Assembly: GCF_002221505.1 (NCBI RefSeq)
Contig: NZ_CP011036.1
Location: 2,914,001-2,978,000, forward strand
From: Pseudoalteromonas nigrifaciens
GTDB taxonomy: Bacteria > Pseudomonadota > Gammaproteobacteria > Enterobacterales > Alteromonadaceae
Direction: 5' to 3'
DNA: 64,000 nt
Shown: positions 19,495-27,862 of the stretch, piece by piece
Numbering within the stretch: position 1 is the first letter of the stretch
How the letters are laid out: each line of letters starts with the position of its first letter
Made by a program: the position numbers and the translations under genes
Notes under the pieces: generated by a model
What the model was told of the DNA's origin: nothing
Databases searched by the model: none
Seen by the model: the letters and a program-made list of their open reading frames with translations, nothing else

Positions 19495-20969
19495 GCTTGA
19501 GTCCCTCTTACTGCTTTTTTTAGTTGTTGTTGTACGTAACGGCGATCGCAAAAATCGATGCGCTGATCACCTATTATTTGATAGTCTTCATGGCCTTTAC
19601 CAGCAATAAGAATAACCTCGTCTGCTTTGGCATTGCTTATAGCGTAACTAATAGCTGTTGCTCTATCGGCCTCTAAATAAGCTTTTGTTGGCTGCGCTAA
19701 ACCTTGTGCTACATCGGCAATAATGGCGTCAGGATTTTCTGAACGTGGATTATCACTGGTAATAATAACCTTATCCGCATTTTGCTCTGCCGCTTGTGCC
19801 ATTAATGCCCGCTTGCCTTTATCGCGGTCGCCACCACAACCAAATACACAACTTACTCCACCAGGTACATGCTGCTGTAATGCTTGCAGCGCAAGCGCAA
19901 GCGCCTCGGGTGTGTGAGCGTAATCAACAATACAGGTTGGCTTGCCTTTGGCGCTAAATGCTTGCATGCGTCCGGCTACCGGTTGCAATTGCGCACAGCC
20001 TGCAATTAATTGTGCTAGCGGATAACCTAGCCCCAATAAAGTTGCAAGTGCCGCAGTTAAATTATATAAATTAAATTCGCCAAATAACGGCGACTTTATA
20101 GCAATATCGCCCCAGCTTGTAGTTAATTGTGCTGCTATGCCTTGCGCTGAATAAGTAACGTCTGAAAAGTACACAAACTGTGCATTTTTAGGTGGTAAGT
20201 TTTTTCGCCCGTAACACACTAAACTGTTAAAGCTGTATTTTTCGAGCCACTGTTCTGTTTGTCCATCATCTTGATTAAGAACCACAAGTTCAGGCTCAAA
20301 GTCTTTAAACAACATTAGCTTAGCATCACCATAACGCGCCATGTCACCATGGTAGTCGAGGTGATCGCGCGATAAATTAGTAAATACCGCCGCTTTAAAT
20401 TGACACTGTGCAACCCGCTGCTGTACTAATCCGTGGGATGACACTTCCATCGCCACCAGCTTGGTATTTTGCTGCTTTAAATCATTTAAAATTCGTTGTA
20501 AATCAACCGTCGATGGCGTGGTATTTATTAGTGGTGTTAGATTATCTGGATGACCATAGCCTAAGGTGCCAATAATGGCCGACTGGCTGTTACAAAACTG
20601 CGCTAAATGAGCGATCATAGCCGTGGTGGTCGATTTACCGTTTGTACCTGTCACACCAATTAAATCAAGCATGTGGCTTGGTTGCTGGTAAAAGCGACTC
20701 GCCAGCTCAGGGAGCTTTTTAGTCAGCTCTGACACTAAGTAAAGTGGCTCAAAACTAGTTTCAAATTCGCATAATCTGTCGGCAATAATTGCAACCGCGC
20801 CATTTTCAATTGCCTTCGCAATAAATTGTCCGCCATCTAATTGATGACCTTTAATTGCCACAAATACATCACCGGGCGTTACTTCCCGGCTATCAAGGCG
20901 TAGGTGCCCTACCTGCTGCGAGGGGGCATCTATCTCTATATATTTTAAAATTGCTTTTAAATCACGCAT
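19491..20969 (-). CDS. murE: UDP-MurNAc-L-Ala-D-Glu--meso-diaminopimelate ligase MurE
   Basis: Adds meso-diaminopimelate, the cross-linking residue, to the stem peptide. The ATP loop is GVTGTNGKST, and the DNPR motif in TSDNPRSENP is the recognised determinant of meso-DAP (rather than lysine) use, as expected for a Gram-negative. GCGGDRDKGKR and IAGKGHEDYQ are further family blocks. Length 492 aa. It overlaps the ftsI 3' end by eight bases and murF by four, so it lies inside one long translationally linked run. Confidence 0.97.
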   Translation of the reverse strand: MRDLKAILKYIEIDAPSQQVGHLRLDSREVTPGDVFVAIKGHQLDGGQFIAKAIENGAVAIIADRLCEFETSFEPLYLVSELTKKLPELASRFYQQPSHMLDLIGVTGTNGKSTTTAMIAHLAQFCNSQSAIIGTLGYGHPDNLTPLINTTPSTVDLQRILNDLKQQNTKLVAMEVSSHGLVQQRVAQCQFKAAVFTNLSRDHLDYHGDMARYGDAKLMLFKDFEPELVVLNQDDGQTEQWLEKYSFNSLVCYGRKNLPPKNAQFVYFSDVTYSAQGIAAQLTTSWGDIAIKSPLFGEFNLYNLTAALATLLGLGYPLAQLIAGCAQLQPVAGRMQAFSAKGKPTCIVDYAHTPEALALALQALQQHVPGGVSCVFGCGGDRDKGKRALMAQAAEQNADKVIITSDNPRSENPDAIIADVAQGLAQPTKAYLEADRATAISYAISNAKADEVILIAGKGHEDYQIIGDQRIDFCDRRYVQQQLKKAVRGTQA

Positions 20970-22779
20970 CGTTCTCTTTACCTTTTACGTACGCTACCTC
21001 TTCCTTATCGGGCGCTACGTTTAATATTCTTAATGCGTTAGAGACGATTTCTGCAAATGCAGGGCCAGCAGTGGCACCTCCATAGTACACATCGCCGCCG
21101 GGTTCGTTAATCATCACTACCACTGCTAATCTAGGATTACTTGCAGGTGCAATACCGGCAAAGTAGCCTACATATTCGTCACCGTAGCCACCAACAGCTG
21201 CTTTTTTAGAAGTACCTGTTTTACCAGCAGCGCGATAACCATCTACGTTAATTCTGCGCGCTGTACCGTCTTTTTCAAATACACTTTCCATCATGTGTAC
21301 AACCGCTTCTACGTCTTTTTGTTTAAAAACACGCTCCCCCTCAGGGATGTCATCTTGCTTTAAAATGGTTAATGGCCGATTAATTCCGCCTGCGCCTAAC
21401 ATGGTGTAAAAACGTGCCATTTGCGCGGTACTTACCGCAATAGCATAACCAAATGATAATGTAGCAATTTCGAAGTCAGACCAACGGCGATTTGGATAAA
21501 ACAACCCACTGCTTTCACCCACCATACCGGTGCCAGAATCCGATCCAAATCCTACCTTTTGAAATAATCCCACTAAATAATCTTTGGGTACCAACTGAGT
21601 TACTTTAGCAACGCCCATATTTGAGGAATATTTTAAAATTTCGCGCAGCGTCATCTCACCGTGGTTACGGGTATCTTGTACTAAGCTGCCGCCTAATCGC
21701 ATCCAACCTGGGTAGGTGTCAATGGTGTCATCGGCCTTAATTGCGCCGTAGTCTAGCCCAGCTAAAATGGCTAGAGGCTTAACGGTTGAACCTGGTTCAA
21801 ACAAATCTGTAATAGCACGGTTACGGCGCTTATGCGGGGCAGCGTCATTTAAATTATTAGGATTAAACGATGGGCTATTTACCATAGCCAATACTTCGCC
21901 GGTTTTAACATCTACCACCATGGCAGAGCCAGATGTGGCTTTATAAGTAAGCACTGCCGATTTTAGCGCTTTGTAAGCAATACCTTGAATGCGCTGATCA
22001 ATACTTAAGTGAATGCTTTCGGGCTCTATACGCTCTCGCTCGTCAAGTACTGCAACTTCACGGCCTTGGGCGTCTTTACGAATTGTACGACGGCCTTCTT
22101 CACCTGTAAGGGCATTTTCGTAAAGCTTTTCTATGCCTTCAATACCCTTACCATCAATATTTGTGAAGCCAATAATATGCGCAGTTACTTCGCCTGCGGG
22201 ATAATAGCGTTTTGACTCGTCGAGTAAATGAATGCCTGGTAGGCGTAAATCACCAATGTAATTTGCCACTGCGGGGGTTACTTGACGCTTTAAATATACA
22301 AAGCGGCGCGTAGGATCGTTTAGCAAGCGTGAGTTTATTTTTTTAGGTTCTAAACGTAAAACATCGGCAAGCTCACGCCAGCGCAAATCGTTTTTATAAT
22401 AAAGTGCAGTACGCTTATCTAGCTCAGCAGTATTTTCTGCTAATGCTTGGTGATCTTCACCATTTTTACGTGCTTGCCTTAGTACTTTAGATACCAATGA
22501 TTTGTGCAGTGCTTTGGGGTCTGCATACACACTCACTACAGGTACACTTACCGCTAATTCTTTACCATTGCGGTCAAATATCATGCCTCGTTGTACATGC
22601 AGCTTTTCAACTCGCACGGTACGCTTATCGCTTTCTGAGCGGGCTTTATCTGGTTCTAATATTTGCAAATAAGCAGCACGGGCTACCAGTGTTACAAACA
22701 CTAAAAACACCACTGCGCAAACTAAAGTAAAGCGCCATGTGATTAAATTATTAACCGGTTTTTTGCCGCGAGTTCTCAT
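20962..22779 (-). CDS. ftsI: septal peptidoglycan transpeptidase FtsI (PBP3)
   Basis: Class B penicillin-binding protein that cross-links septal peptidoglycan with FtsW. One N-terminal membrane anchor (residues about 15-35) is followed by the non-catalytic pedestal (RGMIFDRNGKELAVS, ESKRYYPAGEVTAH) and the transpeptidase domain with the three active-site motifs STVK (in FEPGSTVKP), SSN (in YSSNMGV) and KTG (in AAGKTGTSKK). Length 605 aa. The ATG overlaps ftsL (ATGA). Beta-lactams of the PBP3 class would be expected to target it. Confidence 0.97.
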   Translation of the reverse strand: MRTRGKKPVNNLITWRFTLVCAVVFLVFVTLVARAAYLQILEPDKARSESDKRTVRVEKLHVQRGMIFDRNGKELAVSVPVVSVYADPKALHKSLVSKVLRQARKNGEDHQALAENTAELDKRTALYYKNDLRWRELADVLRLEPKKINSRLLNDPTRRFVYLKRQVTPAVANYIGDLRLPGIHLLDESKRYYPAGEVTAHIIGFTNIDGKGIEGIEKLYENALTGEEGRRTIRKDAQGREVAVLDERERIEPESIHLSIDQRIQGIAYKALKSAVLTYKATSGSAMVVDVKTGEVLAMVNSPSFNPNNLNDAAPHKRRNRAITDLFEPGSTVKPLAILAGLDYGAIKADDTIDTYPGWMRLGGSLVQDTRNHGEMTLREILKYSSNMGVAKVTQLVPKDYLVGLFQKVGFGSDSGTGMVGESSGLFYPNRRWSDFEIATLSFGYAIAVSTAQMARFYTMLGAGGINRPLTILKQDDIPEGERVFKQKDVEAVVHMMESVFEKDGTARRINVDGYRAAGKTGTSKKAAVGGYGDEYVGYFAGIAPASNPRLAVVVMINEPGGDVYYGGATAGPAFAEIVSNALRILNVAPDKEEVAYVKGKENDA

Positions 22780-23102
22780 TGTAGTATTATCACCTGCTCA
22801 TCTTGGCTGGTTGGCCGTTTCATTTTTAACTGCGATATAGCAACTTCTTCAATGCGTGCATGCTGAGAGTAAAACTCTTCTTCTACTAATAAGTAACGCC
22901 ACTCTAAATCTAATTCGTCGCGTTGTTGCAGTAACGAGTCTTGCTCGATAAGTTGCCCTCGCGCAAGGTGCGTTATTTGCACCAAAGTTAAACTAGAAGC
23001 GAGTATCACAACCAATAAGGCCGAGGTAAGCTTATTAGCACCTAGGCCTTTAATTATTTCAAAAAATAAATTAGGTTGACGATAGCTCGCTTTTTTACTC
23101 AT
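22776..23102 (-). CDS. ftsL: cell division protein FtsL
   Basis: Small bitopic divisome protein that forms a trimer with FtsB and FtsQ and helps activate FtsWI. Assigned mainly by position between rsmH and ftsI and by architecture: about 20 cytoplasmic residues, one membrane segment ([19 protein letters not shown]), then a periplasmic coiled-coil rich in Leu, Gln and Glu ([18 protein letters not shown]). 108 aa; E. coli has 121. It overlaps both neighbours by four bases (ATGA). Confidence 0.93.
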   Translation of the reverse strand: MSKKASYRQPNLFFEIIKGLGANKLTSALLVVILASSLTLVQITHLARGQLIEQDSLLQQRDELDLEWRYLLVEEEFYSQHARIEEVAISQLKMKRPTSQDEQVIILQ

Positions 23103-24037
23103 CCCAGCCTCTGCGCAATCCTAAGTACAGAGCTACGTGAACGTGGGTTACGCTCTACTTCTGCAGCGCTTGGCTTAATGGCTTTACCCACAGCTTTTAA
23201 TGTCAAATTTTGATTTATTTGTGCGTCAGTTAAAGGTAAACCTCGAGGTAGCGTCTCGCCACGGCTTTGCTTTCTAATAAATTGTTTTACAATACGATCC
23301 TCTAAAGAGTGGAACGAAATAACAACTAAGCGACCACCTGGCTTAAGAACTTTAATCGCAGATTGTAATGCTGTTTGAATTTCTTCTAATTCACTATTTA
23401 TATAAATGCGAATAGCCTGAAAAGTTCGTGTAGCTGGGTGTTTAAATTTATCTTTAACCGGTACCGCTTCATCTACCAAGTCGGCAAGCTGCTTAGTGGT
23501 GGTAATTGGCGTATGTTCGCGAACTTCCAGCACTTTGTGCGCAATGCGCTTACCAAACTTTTCTTCACCTAGTTTTTTAATAACATGGGTAATATCGTCA
23601 AGTTCAGCTTCGGCCAGCCACTGTGCAGCACTGCGCCCTGTGGTTGGATCCATGCGCATATCTAGCGGGCCATCTTTCATAAAGCTAAAGCCACGCAGTG
23701 CATCGTCAAGCTGTGGCGACGACACGCCAATATCAAGTAAAATGCCATCAACTTTGCCAATCAGATCGTTTTGCTCAGCCACATCGTATAGGTTTGAAAA
23801 GCGTGTATGAGCAATTGCAAAGCGTGGATCATCTGCAAATTTTTCAGCCGATTTAATTGCTTGTGGATCTTGATCTATGGCCTGTAGGCGACCTTCACTA
23901 CCAAGGCGCGCTAATATTTGACCTGAATGACCGCCACGTCCAAAAGTGCCATCCATGTATATACCGTCTGGCTTAATTGCAAGTGCATCTATGGTTTCGT
24001 CCATAAGCACGGATACGTGTTCAAATTGTGCTGTCAT
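23099..24037 (-). CDS. rsmH: 16S rRNA (cytosine1402-N4)-methyltransferase RsmH (MraW)
   Basis: Methylates N4 of C1402 in 16S rRNA, together with the 2'-O methyltransferase RsmI, whose gene is also in this window. The SAM-binding region [16 protein letters not shown] near residues 27-42, the substrate block [16 protein letters not shown] and the C-terminal [12 protein letters not shown] are characteristic. Length 312 aa, the family norm. It is the second gene of the dcw cluster, 28 bp after mraZ, and its stop overlaps ftsL. Confidence 0.97.
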   Translation of the reverse strand: MTAQFEHVSVLMDETIDALAIKPDGIYMDGTFGRGGHSGQILARLGSEGRLQAIDQDPQAIKSAEKFADDPRFAIAHTRFSNLYDVAEQNDLIGKVDGILLDIGVSSPQLDDALRGFSFMKDGPLDMRMDPTTGRSAAQWLAEAELDDITHVIKKLGEEKFGKRIAHKVLEVREHTPITTTKQLADLVDEAVPVKDKFKHPATRTFQAIRIYINSELEEIQTALQSAIKVLKPGGRLVVISFHSLEDRIVKQFIRKQSRGETLPRGLPLTDAQINQNLTLKAVGKAIKPSAAEVERNPRSRSSVLRIAQRLG

Positions 24038-24065
24038 TAGCTATTATTTGCCTTTTATTGTGCCG

Positions 24066-24524
24066 TTAGAGTGTGAAATTATCTAAATCTGGGTGTGGTT
24101 CAAAATCACCAAGCCTTTCAAGCTCTGTATCTTGGCGCATTTGCTGATGCCAACGCGCTTCATCCCATATTTCAAATTTATTCATTAAACCAACTAGCAT
24201 GATTTTTTTGCCAAGATCTGCATGGGCGCGCAAAGAAGGCGCTAGCAAAATCCGGCCATTTTTATCAAGTTGATATTCAGTAGCATTACCCAGCAACATG
24301 CGCTGCATACGACGGGCTCGTGGGTTCATATTAGATATTTTTGCTAGGCGGCTTTCTATTTCTTGCCATTGTGCCAATGGATATAACCATAAACACGGCT
24401 CATTTAATGCGACGGTACAAATAACCGTTCCCTGATCTTCAGACAATAGATCGTCTCGGTACTTAGTGGGTACCGCAAAACGTCCTTTATCATCCAAACT
24501 CAGCGAACTTGCGCCACGAAACAT
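24066..24524 (-). CDS. mraZ: transcriptional regulator MraZ
   Basis: DNA-binding protein of the AbrB-like fold that in E. coli represses its own dcw operon. It has the two tandem half-domains DDKGRFAVPTKYRD and DKNGRILLAPSLRAHA, with RARRMQRMLLG between them. Length 152 aa, identical to E. coli. The ATG is the first gene start of the division cluster. Its leader at 24575-24609 carries four TGG repeats at exact 10-bp spacing, the kind of site MraZ rings bind, so self-regulation is likely conserved here. Confidence 0.97.
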   Translation of the reverse strand: MFRGASSLSLDDKGRFAVPTKYRDDLLSEDQGTVICTVALNEPCLWLYPLAQWQEIESRLAKISNMNPRARRMQRMLLGNATEYQLDKNGRILLAPSLRAHADLGKKIMLVGLMNKFEIWDEARWHQQMRQDTELERLGDFEPHPDLDNFTL

Positions 24525-24574
24525 AAAAAGCCTACTTTAAAATTGTTTTAATCAACACTTTTGATTAACCCGAT

Positions 24575-24609
24575 CCATTTTGATCCACTATAAACCACTT
24601 TTTACCACA
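24575..24609 (-). promoter_or_regulatory. MraZ operator: four direct TGG repeats, 10-bp period
   Basis: Read on the minus strand, TGTGG, AGTGG, AGTGG and AATGG occur at plus-strand positions 24605-24609, 24595-24599, 24585-24589 and 24575-24579, with exactly five bases between units. E. coli MraZ is known to bind TGGGN repeats separated by 5 bp upstream of mraZ. The array ends about 50 bp before the mraZ ATG, just downstream of the candidate -10. Confidence 0.75.
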
Positions 24610-24616
24610 GTGCTCC

Positions 24617-24646
24617 AGTTTAGGGCTTGACAAGGCTTTTTGTCAA
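24617..24646 (-). promoter_or_regulatory. candidate promoter of the dcw cluster
   Basis: Minus-strand TTGACA (24641-24646, full consensus -35) is followed after 18 bp by TAAACT (24617-24622, moderate -10). Transcription would start near 24610, so the MraZ repeats would cover the start site and first transcribed bases. The -35 lies in one arm of an 8-bp inverted repeat (24626-24633 and 24640-24647). Confidence 0.55.
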
Positions 24647-24647
24647 G

Positions 24648-25016
24648 TAATCAGGCTTCCTTTAACGCGTCTCAAAGCTAGAAAAAATAAGGCTTAGCGT
24701 AAAGCGATTGAATTAAGTGGGAAAAAATGGAATTCGTGGTGAGATTTTTTCTTATCATTTTAAGTAACCTTTCGTTTACACTTTTTGCTTACTGAATAAC
24801 CAGTGAACAATTACAAATTTTAAGGCGTGATTTAGCCATTTGTAAAATTTACTCAATTATATGGCAATTGTTACGACTCAAGTTAAAGCTGGCCAACCGT
24901 AAAACACATATATTAATATAAATCATATAGTTAAAGTTATTTTAAAGTTGGTTTGATCATTGCAGCTATATACTTACCAATAAATTTTTTAACTTTATTT
25001 TTATTAAGGATTGATT
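24648..25016. other. intergenic stretch between mraZ and the YqjD-like gene
   Basis: About 370 bp without a gene I can support. It is very AT-rich, contains the short palindrome TATATTAATATA at 24908-24919, and must hold the promoter of the divergent plus-strand cluster that starts at 25017. No clear promoter hexamers could be fixed for that cluster. A 22-codon hydrophobic frame at 24727-24795 has no ribosome site and is probably chance. Confidence 0.5.
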
Positions 25017-25343
25017 ATGGCTACTGCAACAAATACTAAAACATCAACAACTACAGCGACTAAACCTGAAGTTAACGAAGCACCCTTTACAGAAAAAGCA
25101 ACATCGGCTGCACACGACGCAGTAGATGCACTTTCTAGTAAAGCAGCCGTAGCAGAGAGCAGCGTAAGAAAAGGGGCAACTAGCTCTGCTGAAACACTGA
25201 GTGAAAAGCAACTCATTGCCCGTGAAAAACTAGGTGAATATACATCTAAAACACGCACCCTTGCAGCAGAGAACCCATTAGCAACAGCTGGAATTGCATT
25301 TGCCGCAGGTATGCTAGTAACTGCATTGTTTCGTCGTAAGTAA
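25017..25343 (+). CDS. YqjD/ElaB-like (DUF883) membrane-anchored protein
   Basis: 108 aa, starting at the ATG at 25017 with AAGGA upstream. The first 75 residues are alanine-, serine-, lysine- and glutamate-rich, predicted as long amphipathic helix. The C-terminal segment ENPLATAGIAFAAGMLVTALFRRK is the typical glycine-zipper tail anchor of the YqjD/ElaB/YgaM family. In E. coli these are stationary-phase inner-membrane proteins, and YqjD also associates with ribosomes; here the role is inferred by family only. It is followed after three bases by a YqjE-like gene, matching the E. coli yqjD-yqjE order. Confidence 0.8.
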   Translation: MATATNTKTSTTTATKPEVNEAPFTEKATSAAHDAVDALSSKAAVAESSVRKGATSSAETLSEKQLIAREKLGEYTSKTRTLAAENPLATAGIAFAAGMLVTALFRRK

Positions 25344-25346
25344 ACA

Positions 25347-25805
25347 ATGATGAATAATCCACAAACAACAGCGACCAAGGATGGTGACGCTCAAAATCAA
25401 ACGGGCCAAGACGCGAGCCAAAAGGAAGATTGGCAAGATCATATTGCTAAGCTTTTAGCCTATTCTGAGCAAATTAAGGATGACTACAAAACGCAAGGCA
25501 AACTTACCAAACAATTAGCAAAAGCTGAGTGGCATTTGTCGCTCAGATCACTTGCACTCATTACTATACTTTTGGGTTGTTTTGCCAGCGGTTTGATTTT
25601 GTTGTGGATTGTTTTATTGGGCGCAATTGGCTTTGGAGTTTATGAGTTATTTGCCTCTGTATGGCTAAGTATAGCAACCGCAACTTTACTACAAGTTATA
25701 GGCTTAATTTGGCTTTGGAAAAGTGCTATTTATTTAAGTAACAAAATTGGCTTTAGTAAAACATTACGTAGCTTAAAACAGTTATTTAACCTGAATTCTG
25801 GTTAA
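25347..25805 (+). CDS. YqjE-like (phage-holin-family) membrane protein
   Basis: 152 aa. A hydrophilic, glutamine- and lysine-rich N-terminal 60 residues precede two hydrophobic helices (SLALITILLGCFASGLILLWIVLLGAIGFG and WLSIATATLLQVIGLIWLW), and a basic tail follows. This is the layout of the YqjE/PF07332 family encoded after yqjD. It begins three bases after the preceding stop with two consecutive ATGs, so the genes are co-translated. Despite the family name it need not be a lytic holin; a stress-related inner-membrane function is inferred. Confidence 0.7.
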   Translation: MMNNPQTTATKDGDAQNQTGQDASQKEDWQDHIAKLLAYSEQIKDDYKTQGKLTKQLAKAEWHLSLRSLALITILLGCFASGLILLWIVLLGAIGFGVYELFASVWLSIATATLLQVIGLIWLWKSAIYLSNKIGFSKTLRSLKQLFNLNSG

Positions 25806-25834
25806 AAGATTTACTAACGTATTGAATCATAGCT

Positions 25835-25954
25835 ATGTTTAAATTTATTTTTTCTAGCCAGAAACTTTCAGTGAAAACAAGACGAATTGACGCGTCAATA
25901 GCTGGCCTATTGCAAGTAAATTCAACGCAGTTAGCGCTTAAAGTAGCTGTTTGA
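25835..25954 (+). CDS. possible small protein, 39 aa
   Basis: An ATG frame of 39 codons (MFKFIFSSQKLSVKTRR... ending LALKVAV) lies in the 200-bp gap between the YqjE-like gene and the next small gene, on the same strand. It has a basic, partly amphipathic start. No convincing Shine-Dalgarno site precedes it, and chance is a fair explanation. Listed because E. coli has further small genes after yqjD-yqjE. Confidence 0.3.
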   Translation: MFKFIFSSQKLSVKTRRIDASIAGLLQVNSTQLALKVAV

Positions 25955-26005
25955 GATAGATTTATTATCCAAAGTTCAGGTTATTTAACCTTCAAGGAGA
26001 TAACA

Positions 26006-26248
26006 ATGCTGGTTAACTATTTAATTCAGTCGCCAAACAAAGCGGTGAATAATCTTAGTAAACAAATGGATTTACAAAGTGAATTAAAACGCCAACATCA
26101 CATGGCGTTTAAGTACAGATTAAAACGCTTTGCGGTTACCAAAGTTGGTATTTCAAGCGCATTTTTAGCCGGTGCTGTTGTGCAGGCTAGTAGTACTAAA
26201 TCTGGTTTAATCAAAAAATATGCTTGGCTAGCAAGATTATTAGCTTAA
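26006..26248 (+). CDS. small hypothetical protein, 80 aa (possible YqjK-like)
   Basis: Starts at an ATG with a strong AAGGAGAT site, so it is probably translated. The product is basic, with a hydrophilic first half (KQMDLQSELKRQHHMAFKYRLKRF) and one weakly hydrophobic stretch (VGISSAFLAGAVVQASS). Its place as last gene of a yqjD-yqjE-like cluster recalls E. coli yqjK, but I cannot confirm homology by eye. It ends 104 bp before the convergent pirin gene. Confidence 0.6.
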   Translation: MLVNYLIQSPNKAVNNLSKQMDLQSELKRQHHMAFKYRLKRFAVTKVGISSAFLAGAVVQASSTKSGLIKKYAWLARLLA

Positions 26249-26351
26249 TGGATAAAACCAGTGCCGCGCAATAAATAATAGCGCAGCACTAATTGATAGC
26301 TTTAGCCTTTGTTAAGCGGCTTAATTGATCATTGATCATAAATCGGCGATT

Positions 26352-27194
26352 CTAAATATTACCAAACTCACCGTTTTGATAATCACGAATAGCTTGCTGA
26401 ATTTCAGCTTCAGTGGTCATTACAAATGGCCCCATGTGAGCAATTGGTTGTTGAAGCTCATCACCAGCTAAAATAAGCACACCTGCTCCTTGCTCTGTAT
26501 ATAAGTCAATGTCACTCCCTGGTTCTAGTATTAACAGCTGTTTTGCTGCAATAACGTTACCTGCTTGCGTAGTTAACGAACCGGTATGAATATATAGCAT
26601 CACTTTTTGCTGGCTCAGTGGTGGCAACTCAAAACGCTGTCCTGCAGGTAAAGTTACATCAGCTAAAGCGGCATTTGCAGCGAGCGTTTGTAGGCTTGAT
26701 GTTAAAGCCTGATCGGCAAACTGCCATGTGCCTGCCAATGCTTTAAGTGTTACTCCATTATCATTGGTGGCAACTGGCGCAGGATGCGCTGTTGTATCTT
26801 GGTAAATTGGTGCGCGCATTTTTTCTGCACTGGGCATATTGATCCATATCTGAAAACCATGTAACCCTTCATTGGCATCTGCCAATGGCATTTCACTATG
26901 CATTACCCCTTTACCTGTACTCATCCATTGTACATCGCCTGCTTTTATGGCCTTTTTATTACCCATTTGGTCACGGTGTTCAAAGCCACCTTTAATAATA
27001 TAGGTAAAGGTTTCCATACCACGATGAGGATGCGCAGGAAAACCGCCAATGTAATCGTTTTTATTATCTGACTTTAGTTCGTCAATCATTAAAAAGGGAT
27101 CTAGGTGCTTGCCATCAAAACCGGGAATTCTACTAATATTAACGCCATCACCATCTTGGGTTGCGTGCGCACTTAGTTGTTTAATTACTTTCAT
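26352..27194 (-). CDS. pirin family protein
   Basis: Bicupin of the pirin family (280 aa). The N-terminal cupin carries the metal-site block FPAHPHRGMETFTYI and the motif GDVQWMSTGKGVMHSEMP, both hallmarks; the second cupin is degenerate (LPAGQRFELPPL). Bacterial pirins include quercetin dioxygenases and metabolic regulators, and the activity cannot be told from sequence alone. The ATG start has GGAGC at good spacing. It is monocistronic and converges with the small-protein cluster. Confidence 0.9.
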   Translation of the reverse strand: MKVIKQLSAHATQDGDGVNISRIPGFDGKHLDPFLMIDELKSDNKNDYIGGFPAHPHRGMETFTYIIKGGFEHRDQMGNKKAIKAGDVQWMSTGKGVMHSEMPLADANEGLHGFQIWINMPSAEKMRAPIYQDTTAHPAPVATNDNGVTLKALAGTWQFADQALTSSLQTLAANAALADVTLPAGQRFELPPLSQQKVMLYIHTGSLTTQAGNVIAAKQLLILEPGSDIDLYTEQGAGVLILAGDELQQPIAHMGPFVMTTEAEIQQAIRDYQNGEFGNI

Positions 27195-27496
27195 TTTATT
27201 GCTCCAATAAAGTAGATAACACTATTTAATCACACTGAAAATTTACGTATATATGTTTAATTCGTACCATTTATTCTTTTTAAACGAATTTTAGCTTTTA
27301 TCCTAAAACATTACTGTTATAAAATGACTTGCTGTTATAGTAGTTATTACAGCTGATTTTTGTTTAATAAGTAACACTTTAATCCATATTATTTATATGG
27401 TTATTAAACAAAAAGTTAGCTACAATTATTTTTGGCGTAAATCTCTATTAAGGCATTATTATTTTTACCACTTCACTTAAAAATCAGCTTTACCGT

Positions 27497-27862
27497 TTGC
27501 TTATTTTATTTAGCATTCCTGGGGTCGCTGTGATCATTTTTACGTTATTACTAGAACGTAACTATTCAATTAAGCAAAGTGAGCTACAAGCAACCAATAT
27601 TGCCAACCGTTTTTCATTACAACAAAAAAATATGCTTGACGATATTGAGCGTTTAGCGCGCTATATCGCACAACAAGAAAGCAAGCATGATGAGTTGCTA
27701 ACCACCTGTCCTAACTATTTTGAGCTATTTAAGTCACTCTACAATAATGTTGCTAATATTGGCATGATTGACTTGCAGGGGAATGTTAGTTGCGCCACAT
27801 CGGGGCAAGTAAAAAATATCGCGGATTCAAATCTGAAGTGCATAACGTTTAGGCGGCTTTAG
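27497..27862 (+). pseudogene. 5' fragment of a GGDEF-EAL gene, cut by an IS30-family element
   Basis: Encodes an N-terminal membrane segment (LLILFSIPGVAVIIFTLLLE) and the first part of a periplasmic sensor domain (IANRFSLQQKNMLDDIERLARYIAQQES, then VGMIDLQGNV-like strands). The native frame runs to the codon AAT at 27830-27832; the last ten residues are read from the insertion sequence. No ATG is available: the first standard start is TTG at 27497, but the frame is open back to 27452, and an ATT codon at 27455-27461 after AAGG would keep a basic KNQLYR lead typical of such proteins. The rest of the gene resumes in frame at 28904. Confidence 0.85.

Noticed and set aside
24727..24795. 22-codon hydrophobic frame upstream of the YqjD-like gene
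   Set aside because: No Shine-Dalgarno site, AT-rich context, too short to separate from chance.
25017..25805. Prophage holin/lysis module
   Set aside because: The YqjE-like protein belongs to a holin-named family, but no endolysin or other phage gene is nearby and the partner is a YqjD-like stress protein.
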